Below, piece by piece: positions 20,068 to 30,055 of a DNA stretch of 38,703 nucleotides (its first letter is position 1; every line of letters begins with the position of its first letter). The notes under the pieces were generated by a model. It did no database searches, was not told the origin of the DNA, and was given only the letters and a program-made list of their open reading frames with translations. The stretch comes from a virus, in IMG/VR virus record IMGVR_UViG_3300030110_003257, positions 1 through 38,703 of that record; one strand, 5' to 3'. The translations under genes and the position numbers were made by a program.

Positions 20068-20510
20068 GTTTGTGTTTTCCGCGCCATGGTGCGCGAGCCA
20101 AACCAGAAACTAACCACCGCCGCCCAGACGGCTTGGAACTCATCGTTCCATATCAAGCTGTATTGTTCCGTTGTCATCCAATCCATGCTTACGCACAGGG
20201 TCAACACACCAAACTCAAGCGCGAGGAGGTAGGTCAAACATGGCCGGACAGAAGCCGCTAGGTTAACTACCCACGGGCTGGCCTTCGCTTGCAAGTTGGA
20301 TGAGTGTTTCAGCAGCGCCTCGCCCTCACGGATGTCGGCCTCAACGTGCAGATGTTGGAGTTTAATTTCGCCCAATGCTTTCTGCTGATCGATCTGAGCC
20401 GACATTAGCTTGAGTTCGTGGGCCTTATCGCTTTTGTCTTGAAAATAATCCATAACCTTGGGCAGGAAGCTAGTGCCAAATCCCAAAACACTACCTAGCA
20501 ATGATAACAT
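20064..20510 (-). CDS. Holin, GTA/3TM type
   Basis: A 148-residue membrane protein that sets lysis timing. The first 60 residues carry an amphipathic coiled segment (DYFQDKSDKAHELKLMSAQI, DQQKALGEIKLQ), then SVRPCLTYLLALEFGVLTLC and AAVVSFWFGSRTMARK give the R-P-x-x-T-Y...F-G-x-R-x motif shared by 3TM holins. Start ATG 20510 has GGAG at good spacing. It directly precedes the lysozyme gene, the usual order. Confidence 0.8.
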   Translation of the reverse strand: MLSLLGSVLGFGTSFLPKVMDYFQDKSDKAHELKLMSAQIDQQKALGEIKLQHLHVEADIREGEALLKHSSNLQAKASPWVVNLAASVRPCLTYLLALEFGVLTLCVSMDWMTTEQYSLIWNDEFQAVWAAVVSFWFGSRTMARKTQT

Positions 20511-20511
20511 T

Positions 20512-20709
20512 CTAAGTCTCCTTGCCCGGCTCGCTAAAATACACGGTCGTACACAGCGCCGCCCAGTGTTTAAACGCGCCTAACTTTTGATGGTGGTCAT
20601 AATATTGTTCTGTAACATCTTGCGGCGGACACGAACTGACCGGCATTGAGGTCACGTCATGGGTGCCCTCGTTTGTGATAATGAAAACAACCAAGACCAG
20701 AAGTTTCAT
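20512..20709 (-). CDS. 65-residue small protein with hydrophobic N-terminus
   Basis: MKLLVLVVFIITNEGTHDVT begins with a short hydrophobic core typical of a signal or anchor, followed by a Cys (residue 27) and a later Cys in ALCTTVYFSEPG. The position beside TM-coiled-coil and holin genes fits an envelope protein of the lysis cassette, possibly spanin-related, but the lipobox (VSSC) lies too far from the hydrophobic stretch to be convincing. ATG overlaps the previous stop (ATGA). Confidence 0.5.
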   Translation of the reverse strand: MKLLVLVVFIITNEGTHDVTSMPVSSCPPQDVTEQYYDHHQKLGAFKHWAALCTTVYFSEPGKET

Positions 20710-21059
20710 GCGTCTGGCTTTGGATGTTTACTGTTATGGATGTGCATTAGGTGATCAGTCATCTGGCGAAGCACTTTTAACTCAGCTTGCACCGTTGCCA
20801 TTTCACGGTTCTGATCGCGCAGCGCCGACACGCTGTTGATTTCTTTGAGGACATCAATTTGGCTATTGAAAACCGCTCGTTGACTTTCTGCATCATCAAG
20901 GCGGGCATCAAAGTCTGATTTAAATTTGTCGAAGTTTTTGTGAAAGATTTCCAAGTCTTCCATGACGCGCGCCAGGTTGCTCTTCACAACAGCATAGCCA
21001 CCTACGACGGTGGCCAACAGCAAAACCCCTTGGATTGCATGGGTGGCTGTTAGTTCCAT
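20706..21059 (-). CDS. Membrane-anchored coiled-coil protein of the lysis cassette
   Basis: A 117-residue protein with an N-terminal membrane helix (AIQGVLLLATVVGGYAVV, residues 8-25) and a long charged coiled coil (about residues 30-108). One anchor plus a coiled coil is the layout of an inner-membrane spanin (Rz), which fuses envelopes after lysozyme action. The small gene downstream would be the outer partner if it were lipidated, which is doubtful. Start ATG 21059 with GAGG close upstream. Confidence 0.6.
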   Translation of the reverse strand: MELTATHAIQGVLLLATVVGGYAVVKSNLARVMEDLEIFHKNFDKFKSDFDARLDDAESQRAVFNSQIDVLKEINSVSALRDQNREMATVQAELKVLRQMTDHLMHIHNSKHPKPDA

Positions 21060-21060
21060 A

Positions 21061-21597
21061 TTACCTCACCGCCGGTCCATAAGTTGCCGCCCACCATAAA
21101 AACCAGGCAATGCCGCCAGCGACGACTGCAACTGCCAAGCCCTTGGCAACTTCAATCAAGATTGCTTTTCGTTTTTCTGCGCGTTCTTCTGCGTCAATCT
21201 TATCTTGCTTTTCGCGTTCCTTTTTCTCAGCAACACGCTTTTCTCTTTCAGCTAAGATTTGATCCCAAGTGCTTTTTTCGCCAGGCTTGGACGGCCACTT
21301 GCGATTGATTTCATCGCGAAGGTCGGATAATTGAATTTCTAACTGACGAGCCTCGATTACCGATGCTGCTGCCGCGCTAATACTGTCGTCAGCGCCATCG
21401 TCCTTGGCGCGTTTCTGAAGAATACTTTTGTTTTTCTCGCCAATGCTGTTGCCAGGTTTATGGTTCTTATTCTTTTCGTGATCGTCTTGCGCCTGGAAGA
21501 CGCCGTCCAACCCGTGAACAATTTCCTGCACTCCACGGGCAGATTTAACTAACGTCTTCGTGGCGGCTACAGCAGCAGCAATTGTGAGAGGATCCAA
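21061..21597 (-). CDS. 178-residue phage protein with C-terminal membrane helix
   Basis: Starts with TTG 21597 behind GAGGTG; a longer frame would run deep into the tail-fibre gene and is rejected. The product opens with DPLTIAAAVAATKTLVKSAR, a frequent D-P-(L/I)-T-I entry in T7-like phage proteins near the fibre and lysis genes. A highly charged helical middle (REKQDKIDAEERAEKRK) and a C-terminal helix (GLAVAVVAGGIAWFLWWAAT) follow. Function unknown; probably envelope- or lysis-related given its neighbours. Confidence 0.7.
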   Translation of the reverse strand: MDPLTIAAAVAATKTLVKSARGVQEIVHGLDGVFQAQDDHEKNKNHKPGNSIGEKNKSILQKRAKDDGADDSISAAAASVIEARQLEIQLSDLRDEINRKWPSKPGEKSTWDQILAEREKRVAEKKEREKQDKIDAEERAEKRKAILIEVAKGLAVAVVAGGIAWFLWWAATYGPAVR

Positions 21598-21601
21598 ACC
21601 A

Positions 21602-23926
21602 TCACCTCGCTCTTGCCTGTGCCACACCTGAGCCACCGAAGGGGCGAATACCCCACGCCCACACCAACATAGGATCATCAGCGTCCTTACCAAAAGCCGA
21701 ACCAGCACTAGGACGCATTTTGTATCCGTTGGCAGTTACATCTCCAATCGTGATGCCACTATAACCTTTTTCTCCATTGCCCCAGTTATAACGAATATCG
21801 GTAGGATTGCCCGTGCCGTTGCTGGTGTAACTTGGAAATGTTGCAAAGAAATCGTTGGAATTGGAGGAGTCGATGTTCCTCCATGCGACTAGTGACGCCG
21901 ATCCATTAAGATGCACATAAGGACCATCAGTCGTCGAACCGTTATGGTCATACCCGGTAAACGCGCTGAACCCTTCGATTTGCTCCCACACAATGACCCG
22001 ATAGGTGCCAGTTGCGAAGCTACTATTTAATGTGACGTTGGTTCCATCGACCGTCACAAGTTCGCTGGTTGTCGCTTCTTGTACGTTAAAGCGGATGTTG
22101 GCCGAAGACATATTTGGGTGTGATACATACCAATCGCCCGTACTATCTGACCTTTTCGCAACAGCTGTTTTTGCGCCACTCCCTAGACTATGGGCTTGGT
22201 TTGTCGCCGAGCCGTTACTATGGCTAATTTCTGCCGTGTAACACCCGTAAGTTGCACCTACGCGCCAAGACCATGCAGAGTAGTTCACGCCTGACGCTAG
22301 GGTTGCCTCTGAACCTGCGGCGGCGTTTGTATTGAAGTGCATTGAATTTCCGCTGTCGTCAGAAAACCGAACGTCATAGTCTTCGTTGTTTGTATCCTCA
22401 CGCTTAAATACGTCAATAAAGCTTCCCCACCCTGCACGTGCGTTGGCTAGGCTGGCCTCAATGGTATCCCCGTCCTCCAATGTGATTAGCGCAAACCCAT
22501 TATCAGGGTTCTTCACCGTGGGAGCCGGAAGATTAGCGGTGTTAAGAGTTTTATATCCCGATACTCCAATACTGTTTTCAAAATTTGCAGAATTAGTAAC
22601 CAAGGTACAATCTGCTGAACCACCGCTGTAAATAACAGCCATGATCTTATACGGTTGTGTAAGACCACTTATATCAACAGTAGAACCTTGCTTGCTGCCA
22701 TTCACATAGATCATTAGTTCTTCAGCGTCAGAATCAACTAAGAATTGAAAAGCCTCTCCATTATTAAAAGTGATGTTACTCGCTTGATCGTCTTCACTTG
22801 CAGTCTGGTTAAAGATTCTAAGGTCATTTACGCCATCGTCCCTATAATCAAATAGGATAGTTCCAGCAGCACTTCTTGCAGCCGATGGAAGTACATTATG
22901 AGAAGCAACACCTACAGCTAACCACCCACCAAAAGGATCAGTGCCGTGTAGTTTAGTTTCCCACACCCACTTGCCTGTGGATGGTATAGCTTGCGTTGCA
23001 AATACCGCTTTCCAAGAACTAGCACTATCTTGTTCTGCTACTGTGTTCCCTAACGATAAACTTACATTGCTGTCTTTGTCGATTGGTGACCAAGTACAGT
23101 AGTTCCCAATATCATCATCAGCAGAATCAGTAGGCGTGTCGGTAACTTTCTGCGCTGCCGTCAGGCTGTTATCAGTGAAGTGATTTCCGTTGCCAGATAC
23201 GTCAGTTCCAGCGCCGTTTCCTGTGCCGGGGGCTACTTTAAAATCGAGGTGAAATCCGTTAGTTCCGAAGGTTAGACCAGATGGGTCAACAGGCCCCCAC
23301 ACACCGTTGGAATCGTAACTACCAAAGCTACTGGCATCAGAAACAGCCGTGCCGTCCAGCATGATCACATCGGCCATGTAGCCGTCCATAAATTGACTAG
23401 CACTTCCTCCTCTTGACCCGACATGCTGAGCCGCAGTGTGGTTCATCATAGTCAGATAGTCTTCAGCAGGATAAGATGCTGTATCCAAATCACTCGCTGT
23501 AAGCAGAGTACCATTGATATAAATTTTTACACGATTTGCAGCAGTTCCTTGCTCAGTATCTACAGCTACAACAAAATGGGTCCACGCTGTTGGATCACGG
23601 AAATATGTTTTTGTTTGTAAACGCCCATCCCCTGTATCGTTGAACTGGACGTTAAGCCTATCGTCCGTATCACCATTTCCAAATGAAATTCTATCTCCAA
23701 ATCCTGATCCTCTGTCTGTACCAAATAAATGTACTCCATCGCCGCTCGAAGGCCCGCCGGTAATTGCACTTCTTTTTACCCATGCACTAAATGTCCATGT
23801 TTTTCTATTCCCTGAACTGCTAGGGGTTCTGGACAAATAATCTGATGAACTGGCATCAAACTTCAATGCGTGGGTTATGATGTAGCTGCCGTCAGATGAC
23901 ATCATCGTGATTGGGAAAGTAAACAT
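21602..23926 (-). CDS. Tail-associated protein with LamG/SPRY-like domains
   Basis: A 774-residue protein. The first third resembles a LamG jelly roll (HALKFDASSSDYLSRTPSSS, NRKTWTFSAWVKRS, AWTHFVVAVDTEQG, NRVKIYINGTLL), with GLTFGTNGFHLDFK at about residue 218. A second beta-sandwich (about 300-460, KWVWETKLHG, GEAFQFLVDS) looks SPRY-like. Such modules bind sugars or host surface. It sits directly after the T7-type tail fibre and is likely a receptor-binding or accessory tail protein. The end of the gene, not the start, carries a short Ala/Gly-rich tail. ATG 23926 with TAGG upstream. Confidence 0.8.
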   Translation of the reverse strand: MFTFPITMMSSDGSYIITHALKFDASSSDYLSRTPSSSGNRKTWTFSAWVKRSAITGGPSSGDGVHLFGTDRGSGFGDRISFGNGDTDDRLNVQFNDTGDGRLQTKTYFRDPTAWTHFVVAVDTEQGTAANRVKIYINGTLLTASDLDTASYPAEDYLTMMNHTAAQHVGSRGGSASQFMDGYMADVIMLDGTAVSDASSFGSYDSNGVWGPVDPSGLTFGTNGFHLDFKVAPGTGNGAGTDVSGNGNHFTDNSLTAAQKVTDTPTDSADDDIGNYCTWSPIDKDSNVSLSLGNTVAEQDSASSWKAVFATQAIPSTGKWVWETKLHGTDPFGGWLAVGVASHNVLPSAARSAAGTILFDYRDDGVNDLRIFNQTASEDDQASNITFNNGEAFQFLVDSDAEELMIYVNGSKQGSTVDISGLTQPYKIMAVIYSGGSADCTLVTNSANFENSIGVSGYKTLNTANLPAPTVKNPDNGFALITLEDGDTIEASLANARAGWGSFIDVFKREDTNNEDYDVRFSDDSGNSMHFNTNAAAGSEATLASGVNYSAWSWRVGATYGCYTAEISHSNGSATNQAHSLGSGAKTAVAKRSDSTGDWYVSHPNMSSANIRFNVQEATTSELVTVDGTNVTLNSSFATGTYRVIVWEQIEGFSAFTGYDHNGSTTDGPYVHLNGSASLVAWRNIDSSNSNDFFATFPSYTSNGTGNPTDIRYNWGNGEKGYSGITIGDVTANGYKMRPSAGSAFGKDADDPMLVWAWGIRPFGGSGVAQARAR

Positions 23927-23935
23927 CTGTTGAGC

Positions 23936-25696
23936 CTACGAGAAGTTAAGCTGGGCCACGCCGAACATAGATGAGCCGTCCGAAACAAAACTCAAAATGT
24001 CTACAGCGTTCGCGCCCGTGCTAAGAGTTGGTTCTGTTCCCCCTGGAAATTTATAAGCTGATGCGCTTGTGTTCAGCGTTCTTGAGCCAGATCCATCCTG
24101 TTTGACAATGAGAATATAGGTTGCCCCTGCAACCTGGTTGCTTGGTGCATCAAGTGTTCTGTTCCCGGCAAGCGTGACTGAGGCTACTTGGTTTTGCGAC
24201 AGATCCCAGGAAATGTTGGCACCGTCACTCAAAGCAGTCGCATTAAAATTCTGCGTCTTGGTGTACTCTCGCGCCGTAGCTGTTAGTTCAGTTGAGCCAA
24301 ATAGCTGTGTCGTTGTAATTTTCTTGTGGGCTGTAGCATCGGCATCATAAATAGCAAATTCGTCTGCTGCGACAGGGGAAGCCCCCAGCGAGGACTGTCC
24401 GTTGATGCTGACAGTGACGGTGCCGGTGGATGTTATGGCACCACCTGTTGCCAATCCAGCGGTGGCGATGTTTGTGACCGTGCCGCCAGAGCCTGGGACG
24501 ATGTTAGCGAAAACTATTGCCGTTGTATTGAGAGTACCCCCGGCGTTCGACGTGCAGTGAAATAGCTTGTCTGCTCCCGCCGTTCCTTCTTCAACGTGAA
24601 TTAGGGCACCACAATGTTCATCGTATGTGTCAAACAAACTGTCCCGCGCAGGGCTAGAGCCAACAACGTAAATTCCATTTTGGTTTTGTGTACTTTGATT
24701 TTTTACGAGCACTTTATTTCCATCGGCCAGGGTTACACCATCGAGTGTGTCTCCGTTGTTCAAGGCCGTGGCTATTGTGATGTTTGCAGTTGTTGCAACG
24801 CGCACCGTTGATCGTTTAGCAAGGCCAGCCAACAAGCCATCAACATATTGTTTGGTTGCAATATGCAGCGCGCTTGTTGGATCACCCGCCATCGTTGACG
24901 TTGCCACGATGCTGTTATACGTCCCGCCGGTTACTGTCTTGCCGGTGAAGGTAATTGCATCAGGTATGCTGATGGTTGGATTGCCTGACACGCCGTCGCC
25001 ATTTGTCAGCGTGATTTGATTGCTGGTGCCGGTGATGGTTCGCGGTTCTGCTGCACCCGATCCAGCGTGGGCAATCATGCCGTTGCCTTCTGTGGCAAGC
25101 AGTGCGGTGAAAACTTGTGCCGCCGTCTTCATATCGTAGTTCGTCGCGCCCGCATTGACTTGAATAAAATTGCTTGCTGTCAATGAAGCTGGCAACGCAA
25201 CCTCTGAACCATTGGCAAGCGCGTTGGCACTGCTGTTCCATTGAAGCACCTTGTTGGCGCTTGGTTCTGGCACCAGGTTCGATGCGCCGCCGGTGTAGGT
25301 GTCGGGGTATTTGAAGCCTTGGCTGATGTCGCCGTCACGTTCCTGGCCGGCCATCGCCAGCCGATCGATGTCGCCTTCCAACGTGTCAGCAGGGAAGGGA
25401 TCGTTGGTGACATAATTGGAATTTTGCAAAGTGCTTGTGTTGCGGCGGATGTGCCACTGCACTGTATCGGCCGGCGCTGACCCAGCAACAACGGTTCCGG
25501 TAGATCCATCGCCGCCGGTCACAGTGAAGTGCGTCGAATAACTAAGCGTCGTTTCCGCGCCTGTTGCAATAGTCCGCTGCACCACAGTCAATTCTGCCGC
25601 ACTGCCCGTGCCTTGAAACGCAAACGTCGTGGGAAACGAAGTCGTTGAACCATCGCCCGTGTATGATTTGGTTGAAGTGGTCGCTGTAACCGTCAT
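23936..25696 (-). CDS. Tail fibre protein with T7-type N-terminal attachment domain
   Basis: A 586-residue fibre. Residues 10-115 match the T7 gp17 N-terminal domain that fixes fibres to the tail: SYTGDGSTTSFPTTFAF, GAETTLSYSTHFTVTGGDGS and QWHIRRNTSTLQNSNYVTND, then FPADTLEGDIDRLAMAGQER. The rest is a beta-rich, Thr/Asn/Gly shaft (for example NQITLTNGDGVSGNPTI). The C-terminal part holds VASVTLAGNRTLDAPSNQVA and GATYILIVKQDGSGSRTL. It is the host-recognition spike together with the following LamG-type protein. GGAG precedes ATG 25696. Confidence 0.88.
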   Translation of the reverse strand: MTVTATTSTKSYTGDGSTTSFPTTFAFQGTGSAAELTVVQRTIATGAETTLSYSTHFTVTGGDGSTGTVVAGSAPADTVQWHIRRNTSTLQNSNYVTNDPFPADTLEGDIDRLAMAGQERDGDISQGFKYPDTYTGGASNLVPEPSANKVLQWNSSANALANGSEVALPASLTASNFIQVNAGATNYDMKTAAQVFTALLATEGNGMIAHAGSGAAEPRTITGTSNQITLTNGDGVSGNPTISIPDAITFTGKTVTGGTYNSIVATSTMAGDPTSALHIATKQYVDGLLAGLAKRSTVRVATTANITIATALNNGDTLDGVTLADGNKVLVKNQSTQNQNGIYVVGSSPARDSLFDTYDEHCGALIHVEEGTAGADKLFHCTSNAGGTLNTTAIVFANIVPGSGGTVTNIATAGLATGGAITSTGTVTVSINGQSSLGASPVAADEFAIYDADATAHKKITTTQLFGSTELTATAREYTKTQNFNATALSDGANISWDLSQNQVASVTLAGNRTLDAPSNQVAGATYILIVKQDGSGSRTLNTSASAYKFPGGTEPTLSTGANAVDILSFVSDGSSMFGVAQLNFS

Positions 25697-25708
25697 GTCA
25701 TGTCTCCA

Positions 25709-28174
25709 TTATCGCACGGCTTCGGTTGGTGGTCTGAATGGCGCAATGCCAAAGTCCATAAATTCTTGCCCTGTCTCATCCCGAATACGTTGTTCGTGAT
25801 TCCTAGCCCAGCCAGGCTTCATGTATTCTTGCATGTTCCAAAAAAGCAGATAGTCGAGCGCCCACCGTGCATAGAATATGTTGGCGCCGGGCAGCATTGA
25901 TTTGCCTACACGATAAGTTGTTGAAGCAGCGCGGTCATAATCTTCGCTGAACAACATTTGAGGAACTTTGCCTAAACGAAACAAATTGCCAATTACGGGG
26001 CCACCAGCAAGTTCAGCAAACCCCTCGCCGTGCCGTGTTTCGCCGCCAACCAACCCAACTAAAATGTCTCCATAGAAACCAGCGCCACCACCTTGCATCA
26101 GGCTTCTAAACATTATTTTCCCAGGATTTTCAGCTACGTTCATCGGCTCTTTGCCCTTGGCTAGATCTTTAAGGGTTGAAGCTAAATATCCGTAGACCAT
26201 TGAGGTCAGCAGAATTTTGACCAGCATGCCTGTTCGGTGGCCTTCGTTGGCCTTGCTAAAACCGCGAGACAATATTTCCATGCCGTAAGTTACAGAGAAC
26301 GACTTGAGGTGCATGAACAGATTGTAAAACTCTGACTTAACTGTGCCGCGCTCTAAACCTCTAGAGAAGACATTCGAGCGGGCGCCTGGTGTTAAAATTG
26401 CGCTGTCGGCAAAGCCGGTAAAGAAACCGTTGATGCGTATCTGAGCGTCTACGTCATCAATGGCGCTTATGTCATGGTATTTTTTACCATCAACTTCGCG
26501 GATCACACCGTTCATTAATTCAAAATCTTCTGGCGTAATTCCGTAGGCTTCCATTTCTGTGCGAATTGATGTTTCAAGTTGGCTAAATTTTTTGCCTGAC
26601 TGTTTTGCAATGTAATTAGAAAGCGTAATTCCTACTGCTGTTTTAAGGCTGTCGTTCATCCAGTTCATGCCGGTCACGCGCATCAGCCAACTAACGGCAG
26701 AGGCGCCTTGCCCATCAAGCGCATCATTGCCAAGGAAACGCGATTGAACGCTGGACATTAACGCGTCCATGCCGACGCCTAAACTGTCAGCTATTTCCCT
26801 TGTCTCGCCGCTTCCCCTGCCTCTCACAAGACCTTCAAGCACAGAAAGGTTGGCCTCAAAAAACGGAACACCAACTTCATTAAGGCGTATTGACGCCGTT
26901 CCAATGTCACCAATAGACGCTATAGTTGTGCCGCCCAACAACGCAGCAGAAGTGAAATTTTTAGCAAGGTTAGAGCCTCTTGCGAGGTAGAAGCCTGATT
27001 TGCCCAGCCCCGGTAAGGCGTTGCCTTGCCCCGTAACTTCATCATACAACAAATCAGTTTTTGCCTTATGAGCCTGGTCAAGTTGGCTGGCAACGTCCAA
27101 ATTATCTTCATCAATGGCGCGATTGATTGCCCTTTGATAAAACTCGTCTAGCATGTGCTTGGGGTTTGGCCCCAGGTGCATCATGCCGCCAACGGAATCG
27201 GACATTGATAGCAGTTGATTGGCAAAAGCCGTGCCAATGTGATCGTTGCCATAGGCTTGGTTGTATTGCCATGCGCTTTTGCCATCTTGTTTAAAGTGCA
27301 AAGATCGTGATCGCGACAATCTTTTTCCCATGTTGGCAGGGCCGGTAAAACCTGGAGGGGCGCTTAGATCAGCAACCGTGTCGCTTCGTTTTCCAAACAC
27401 AATAGATTTATGGACATTTGCTAGAAACTTTAATTGCGCCGCCTCGCTCATGGGGCGCCCGAATGTTTTAGTTTTATCAAGCAACGGCAAAATGTCCCTA
27501 GACCACTGCTCCTTACTTACTCGCGCTACTTTTGTTTTGTCGTGCGATTGTTTAACAATACGCCCTGGTATGCGCCCAATGTCCGCGCCACTAAGATTGG
27601 CTTGACGCCGCAACACTTCATTAGCCGCTTCCATTGCTTCAGCTACAGCTTTTGCCGTGGCGTTTTTTGACGAACCTGGATTGTCTACTTCTTGCACCAA
27701 GTAACGGCCATTTTTCTTGTTTTGCAAAAACCCAATAGCGACGTTTCTTGGCACCCCGCCTTTTTCAATAGTTTGCAGAAACACTGCCTTGGCCATAGAA
27801 ACCAAGCCACGGGATGTGCTTTCAATAGATTGCTTGTATTGGCTTTTGCCCATTTCGCCGGCAAGGATTGCTTGCAGCATGCGGGGCACTTCATCAATAG
27901 GCGTTTCTCTCAGCTTGGTAATAAACGCCAAACGCACCCGGTAGTTAATTGCCGCATTGCGTTTTAAAATTGCAGCCTCACGCACACCGTCCGCTACACG
28001 GGTTTTAATTGCCTCGTCTACAAACGCCTGTAGGTCTATGACTTTTTGATCAGCGTTGTTGCTTTTGATGGTATCGACAATATCAACAACCTCTGCCAAC
28101 AACGCTTCAGCTTGCGCGTCGTCTAGATCTGGCATGGCATCGCGAACTGTTTTAATGCACTTATCAATGGCCAT
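25709..28174 (-). CDS. Internal virion protein, T7 gp16-like (C-terminal core)
   Basis: An 821-residue protein, mostly helical, that would be stored in the head and injected ahead of DNA to build the trans-envelope channel. Telling segments are VSMAKAVFLQTIEKGGVPRN, FTSAALLGGTTIASIGDIGT (membrane-like, about residue 415), EILSRGFSKANEGHRTGMLV and the closing YARWALDYLLFWNMQEYMKP with PGWARNHEQRIRDETGQEF, similar to gp16-family C-termini. No lytic-transglycosylase motif is evident here. ATG 28174 shares bases with the preceding TGA and has GGAGGG upstream; an earlier start is less likely. Confidence 0.8.
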   Translation of the reverse strand: MAIDKCIKTVRDAMPDLDDAQAEALLAEVVDIVDTIKSNNADQKVIDLQAFVDEAIKTRVADGVREAAILKRNAAINYRVRLAFITKLRETPIDEVPRMLQAILAGEMGKSQYKQSIESTSRGLVSMAKAVFLQTIEKGGVPRNVAIGFLQNKKNGRYLVQEVDNPGSSKNATAKAVAEAMEAANEVLRRQANLSGADIGRIPGRIVKQSHDKTKVARVSKEQWSRDILPLLDKTKTFGRPMSEAAQLKFLANVHKSIVFGKRSDTVADLSAPPGFTGPANMGKRLSRSRSLHFKQDGKSAWQYNQAYGNDHIGTAFANQLLSMSDSVGGMMHLGPNPKHMLDEFYQRAINRAIDEDNLDVASQLDQAHKAKTDLLYDEVTGQGNALPGLGKSGFYLARGSNLAKNFTSAALLGGTTIASIGDIGTASIRLNEVGVPFFEANLSVLEGLVRGRGSGETREIADSLGVGMDALMSSVQSRFLGNDALDGQGASAVSWLMRVTGMNWMNDSLKTAVGITLSNYIAKQSGKKFSQLETSIRTEMEAYGITPEDFELMNGVIREVDGKKYHDISAIDDVDAQIRINGFFTGFADSAILTPGARSNVFSRGLERGTVKSEFYNLFMHLKSFSVTYGMEILSRGFSKANEGHRTGMLVKILLTSMVYGYLASTLKDLAKGKEPMNVAENPGKIMFRSLMQGGGAGFYGDILVGLVGGETRHGEGFAELAGGPVIGNLFRLGKVPQMLFSEDYDRAASTTYRVGKSMLPGANIFYARWALDYLLFWNMQEYMKPGWARNHEQRIRDETGQEFMDFGIAPFRPPTEAVR

Positions 28175-30054
28175 CAGGTAAGCCCTCCAAGCACACACAC
28201 GGCCGCTTGCTGCCACGCTGCTTCCGTTTCACGGGTTTTCTGTAAAAGCTGTGTTGCGTTGTCCAAGTCTTGTTGTGCCAATGCGTCGTCGCCAGCCTCT
28301 GCCCTCATGGTTTCAATCTGTGCTTCAAGTTCGGCAATTTCTGCTTCGATTTGGGGAACATCTGCCGTTTCGGTAATGTTCTCCATGATGCGGTCAACTT
28401 CTGCCGCTAACTCTCGCTCTTGAATTTCACCAAAGTTTGAGTCATCGGAATGAACATCACGAATATCTTGTTGTGCTTGTTCTTGTATAGTTGGCCCTTG
28501 TGCTTCGGGGCTTAACTCCGACCGCACAACAGGCACTTCTAACGGCATTTGTATTTCGTTGCCGCTGGCATCAAGCGCGTTGCGTATACCCAATGCCGTG
28601 CGCGTATTTGCTTGCACCTCGTAAAGTAAAAACTCATCGCCCATACGGACAACATGCAAATCTGTATCAGGATTTTTATTTAACTTAGCTGCATACTCTG
28701 CTGTTTTTAAATCACGGTATATTGCGTATTCGCCGTCAGGGTGGCGCACAAAATTGTTTTCAATGTCAAGGTCAATACGGTGGTCGTCTTCGCCGAGGGA
28801 CCGTACCTTTGCAACAAACCCTTTTTTTTCTAGTTGCTTAACTTTTTTCTCAGCAACAGCCACGTCCCGATATGATGTTTGAACATTCTGGCCTTCACTA
28901 GCTGTAACCCTTATTGAATTGCCACTGGCTAATGACGGTTCATTTTCTAGCCGAGAATTGAGCGGATCAATAATTACATTGCGAGTTGGCGTCGGCCCTG
29001 GTGCTACGGTAAAAGTTTCTTCTAAGCTTTTCCGCAACATTGTGTCCAGCCCGTTTACTTGCTTGCCAGACATCACCATGCTTAATGCTGCACTAATATT
29101 ATGGCGACGATCTTGTTCGCTTATTTGCTCAACAGAAGTTGCAATGCGTTGATTAGCTAAACTTTCGGGTGAGCGCGTTGGTTGCGGTGGCGTCACTTCG
29201 GCTTGCGGTGCATCAGGCGGGGCATCTTGGCGCCGCAAGCGGCTTTCCATTCCCGGCAATCCGCCATAAGTTTTGCCACTTATGTCGCGTACTGCACCCG
29301 CCAGCCCGTGCATACCGCCGCCTAAAGCAGCCCCAAAAGCAAGGTTTGCAAAGCTGTCGTAAAGGTCATAGTCGTACTGTGTTGCTCCAGTTGCCAAAAG
29401 CAATCCGGGTTCAATTAAAGCAGTACCAACAATGCCTTCAGCCGCTCCAACTTGGGCGCGAACTCGTGTTCGCCCTAAAGCAGATGCTTGTTGTTGCAGC
29501 ATTTTGCTATAACGCGCTACGCCAATAACGGGCACAAAGCCAGCAGCGACATTTAATGGATCTAGCATACTGCCAAAAAGGCCAACACCAAATTGTGCCA
29601 CCATTGTCGATACGTCACCGTCAGATCGCGATAACACATAGGCGCGGGCCAGTTCTTCTTGTTTCCATTTGATACGGAGCGCCAAGCCTTCTTCAGTTTC
29701 ACCCTCTACAGCAGTTAATTTGCCTTCAAGATTTAGTTCTTTAATAGCTTTTAATTGTTCTTCCTCAGATATTGTATCTGGTTCACCAATGTTTCTTCTT
29801 GGTGATCTTCCGCTGCGAACGCGGGGAACGGTCATTGGTTCGTTGTCGTCTAACCCACCAGTAAAATATTGCGGCTCACCTTGTGCGCGTCGCGCCGTAG
29901 ACAATTCATTCCAACGCCAAAGTTGTGTTACCGGGTTGGTGGCAATAGTTTCGCGAAGCGTTGTCGCAAGAACCGTGCTTGTGTCAAATTCAATTTGATG
30001 CTCCAACAAACCCAGTTCGTTTGTTGGCCCGATAGAATTAAAAAGCTGTGCCAT
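28174..30054 (-). CDS. Internal virion protein (gp15/gp16-like, first part)
   Basis: A 626-residue protein preceding the gp16-like gene. It carries two membrane-prone segments (FGVGLFGSMLDPLNVAAGFV near residue 155; YDSFANLAFGAALGGGMHGL near 235) followed by a long soluble half rich in Gln and Glu (TISEEEQLKAIKELNLEGKL early, ETADVPQIEAEIAELEAQIE late). With its neighbours it would form the ejected core stack. Splitting of the gp15-gp16 region into several proteins is common in T7-like relatives. The C-terminus touches the next gene's start codon. Confidence 0.65.
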   Translation of the reverse strand: MAQLFNSIGPTNELGLLEHQIEFDTSTVLATTLRETIATNPVTQLWRWNELSTARRAQGEPQYFTGGLDDNEPMTVPRVRSGRSPRRNIGEPDTISEEEQLKAIKELNLEGKLTAVEGETEEGLALRIKWKQEELARAYVLSRSDGDVSTMVAQFGVGLFGSMLDPLNVAAGFVPVIGVARYSKMLQQQASALGRTRVRAQVGAAEGIVGTALIEPGLLLATGATQYDYDLYDSFANLAFGAALGGGMHGLAGAVRDISGKTYGGLPGMESRLRRQDAPPDAPQAEVTPPQPTRSPESLANQRIATSVEQISEQDRRHNISAALSMVMSGKQVNGLDTMLRKSLEETFTVAPGPTPTRNVIIDPLNSRLENEPSLASGNSIRVTASEGQNVQTSYRDVAVAEKKVKQLEKKGFVAKVRSLGEDDHRIDLDIENNFVRHPDGEYAIYRDLKTAEYAAKLNKNPDTDLHVVRMGDEFLLYEVQANTRTALGIRNALDASGNEIQMPLEVPVVRSELSPEAQGPTIQEQAQQDIRDVHSDDSNFGEIQERELAAEVDRIMENITETADVPQIEAEIAELEAQIETMRAEAGDDALAQQDLDNATQLLQKTRETEAAWQQAAVCVLGGLT

Positions 30055-30055
30055 G

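Noticed and set aside
20512-20709. Outer-membrane spanin (lipoprotein) call for the 65-residue gene
   Set aside because: The Cys preceded by VSS lies too far from the hydrophobic core for a normal lipoprotein signal.
21602-25696. Diversity-generating retroelement in the fibre region
   Set aside because: BPP-1 relatives can carry one, but I see no reverse transcriptase gene and no template/variable repeat pair.
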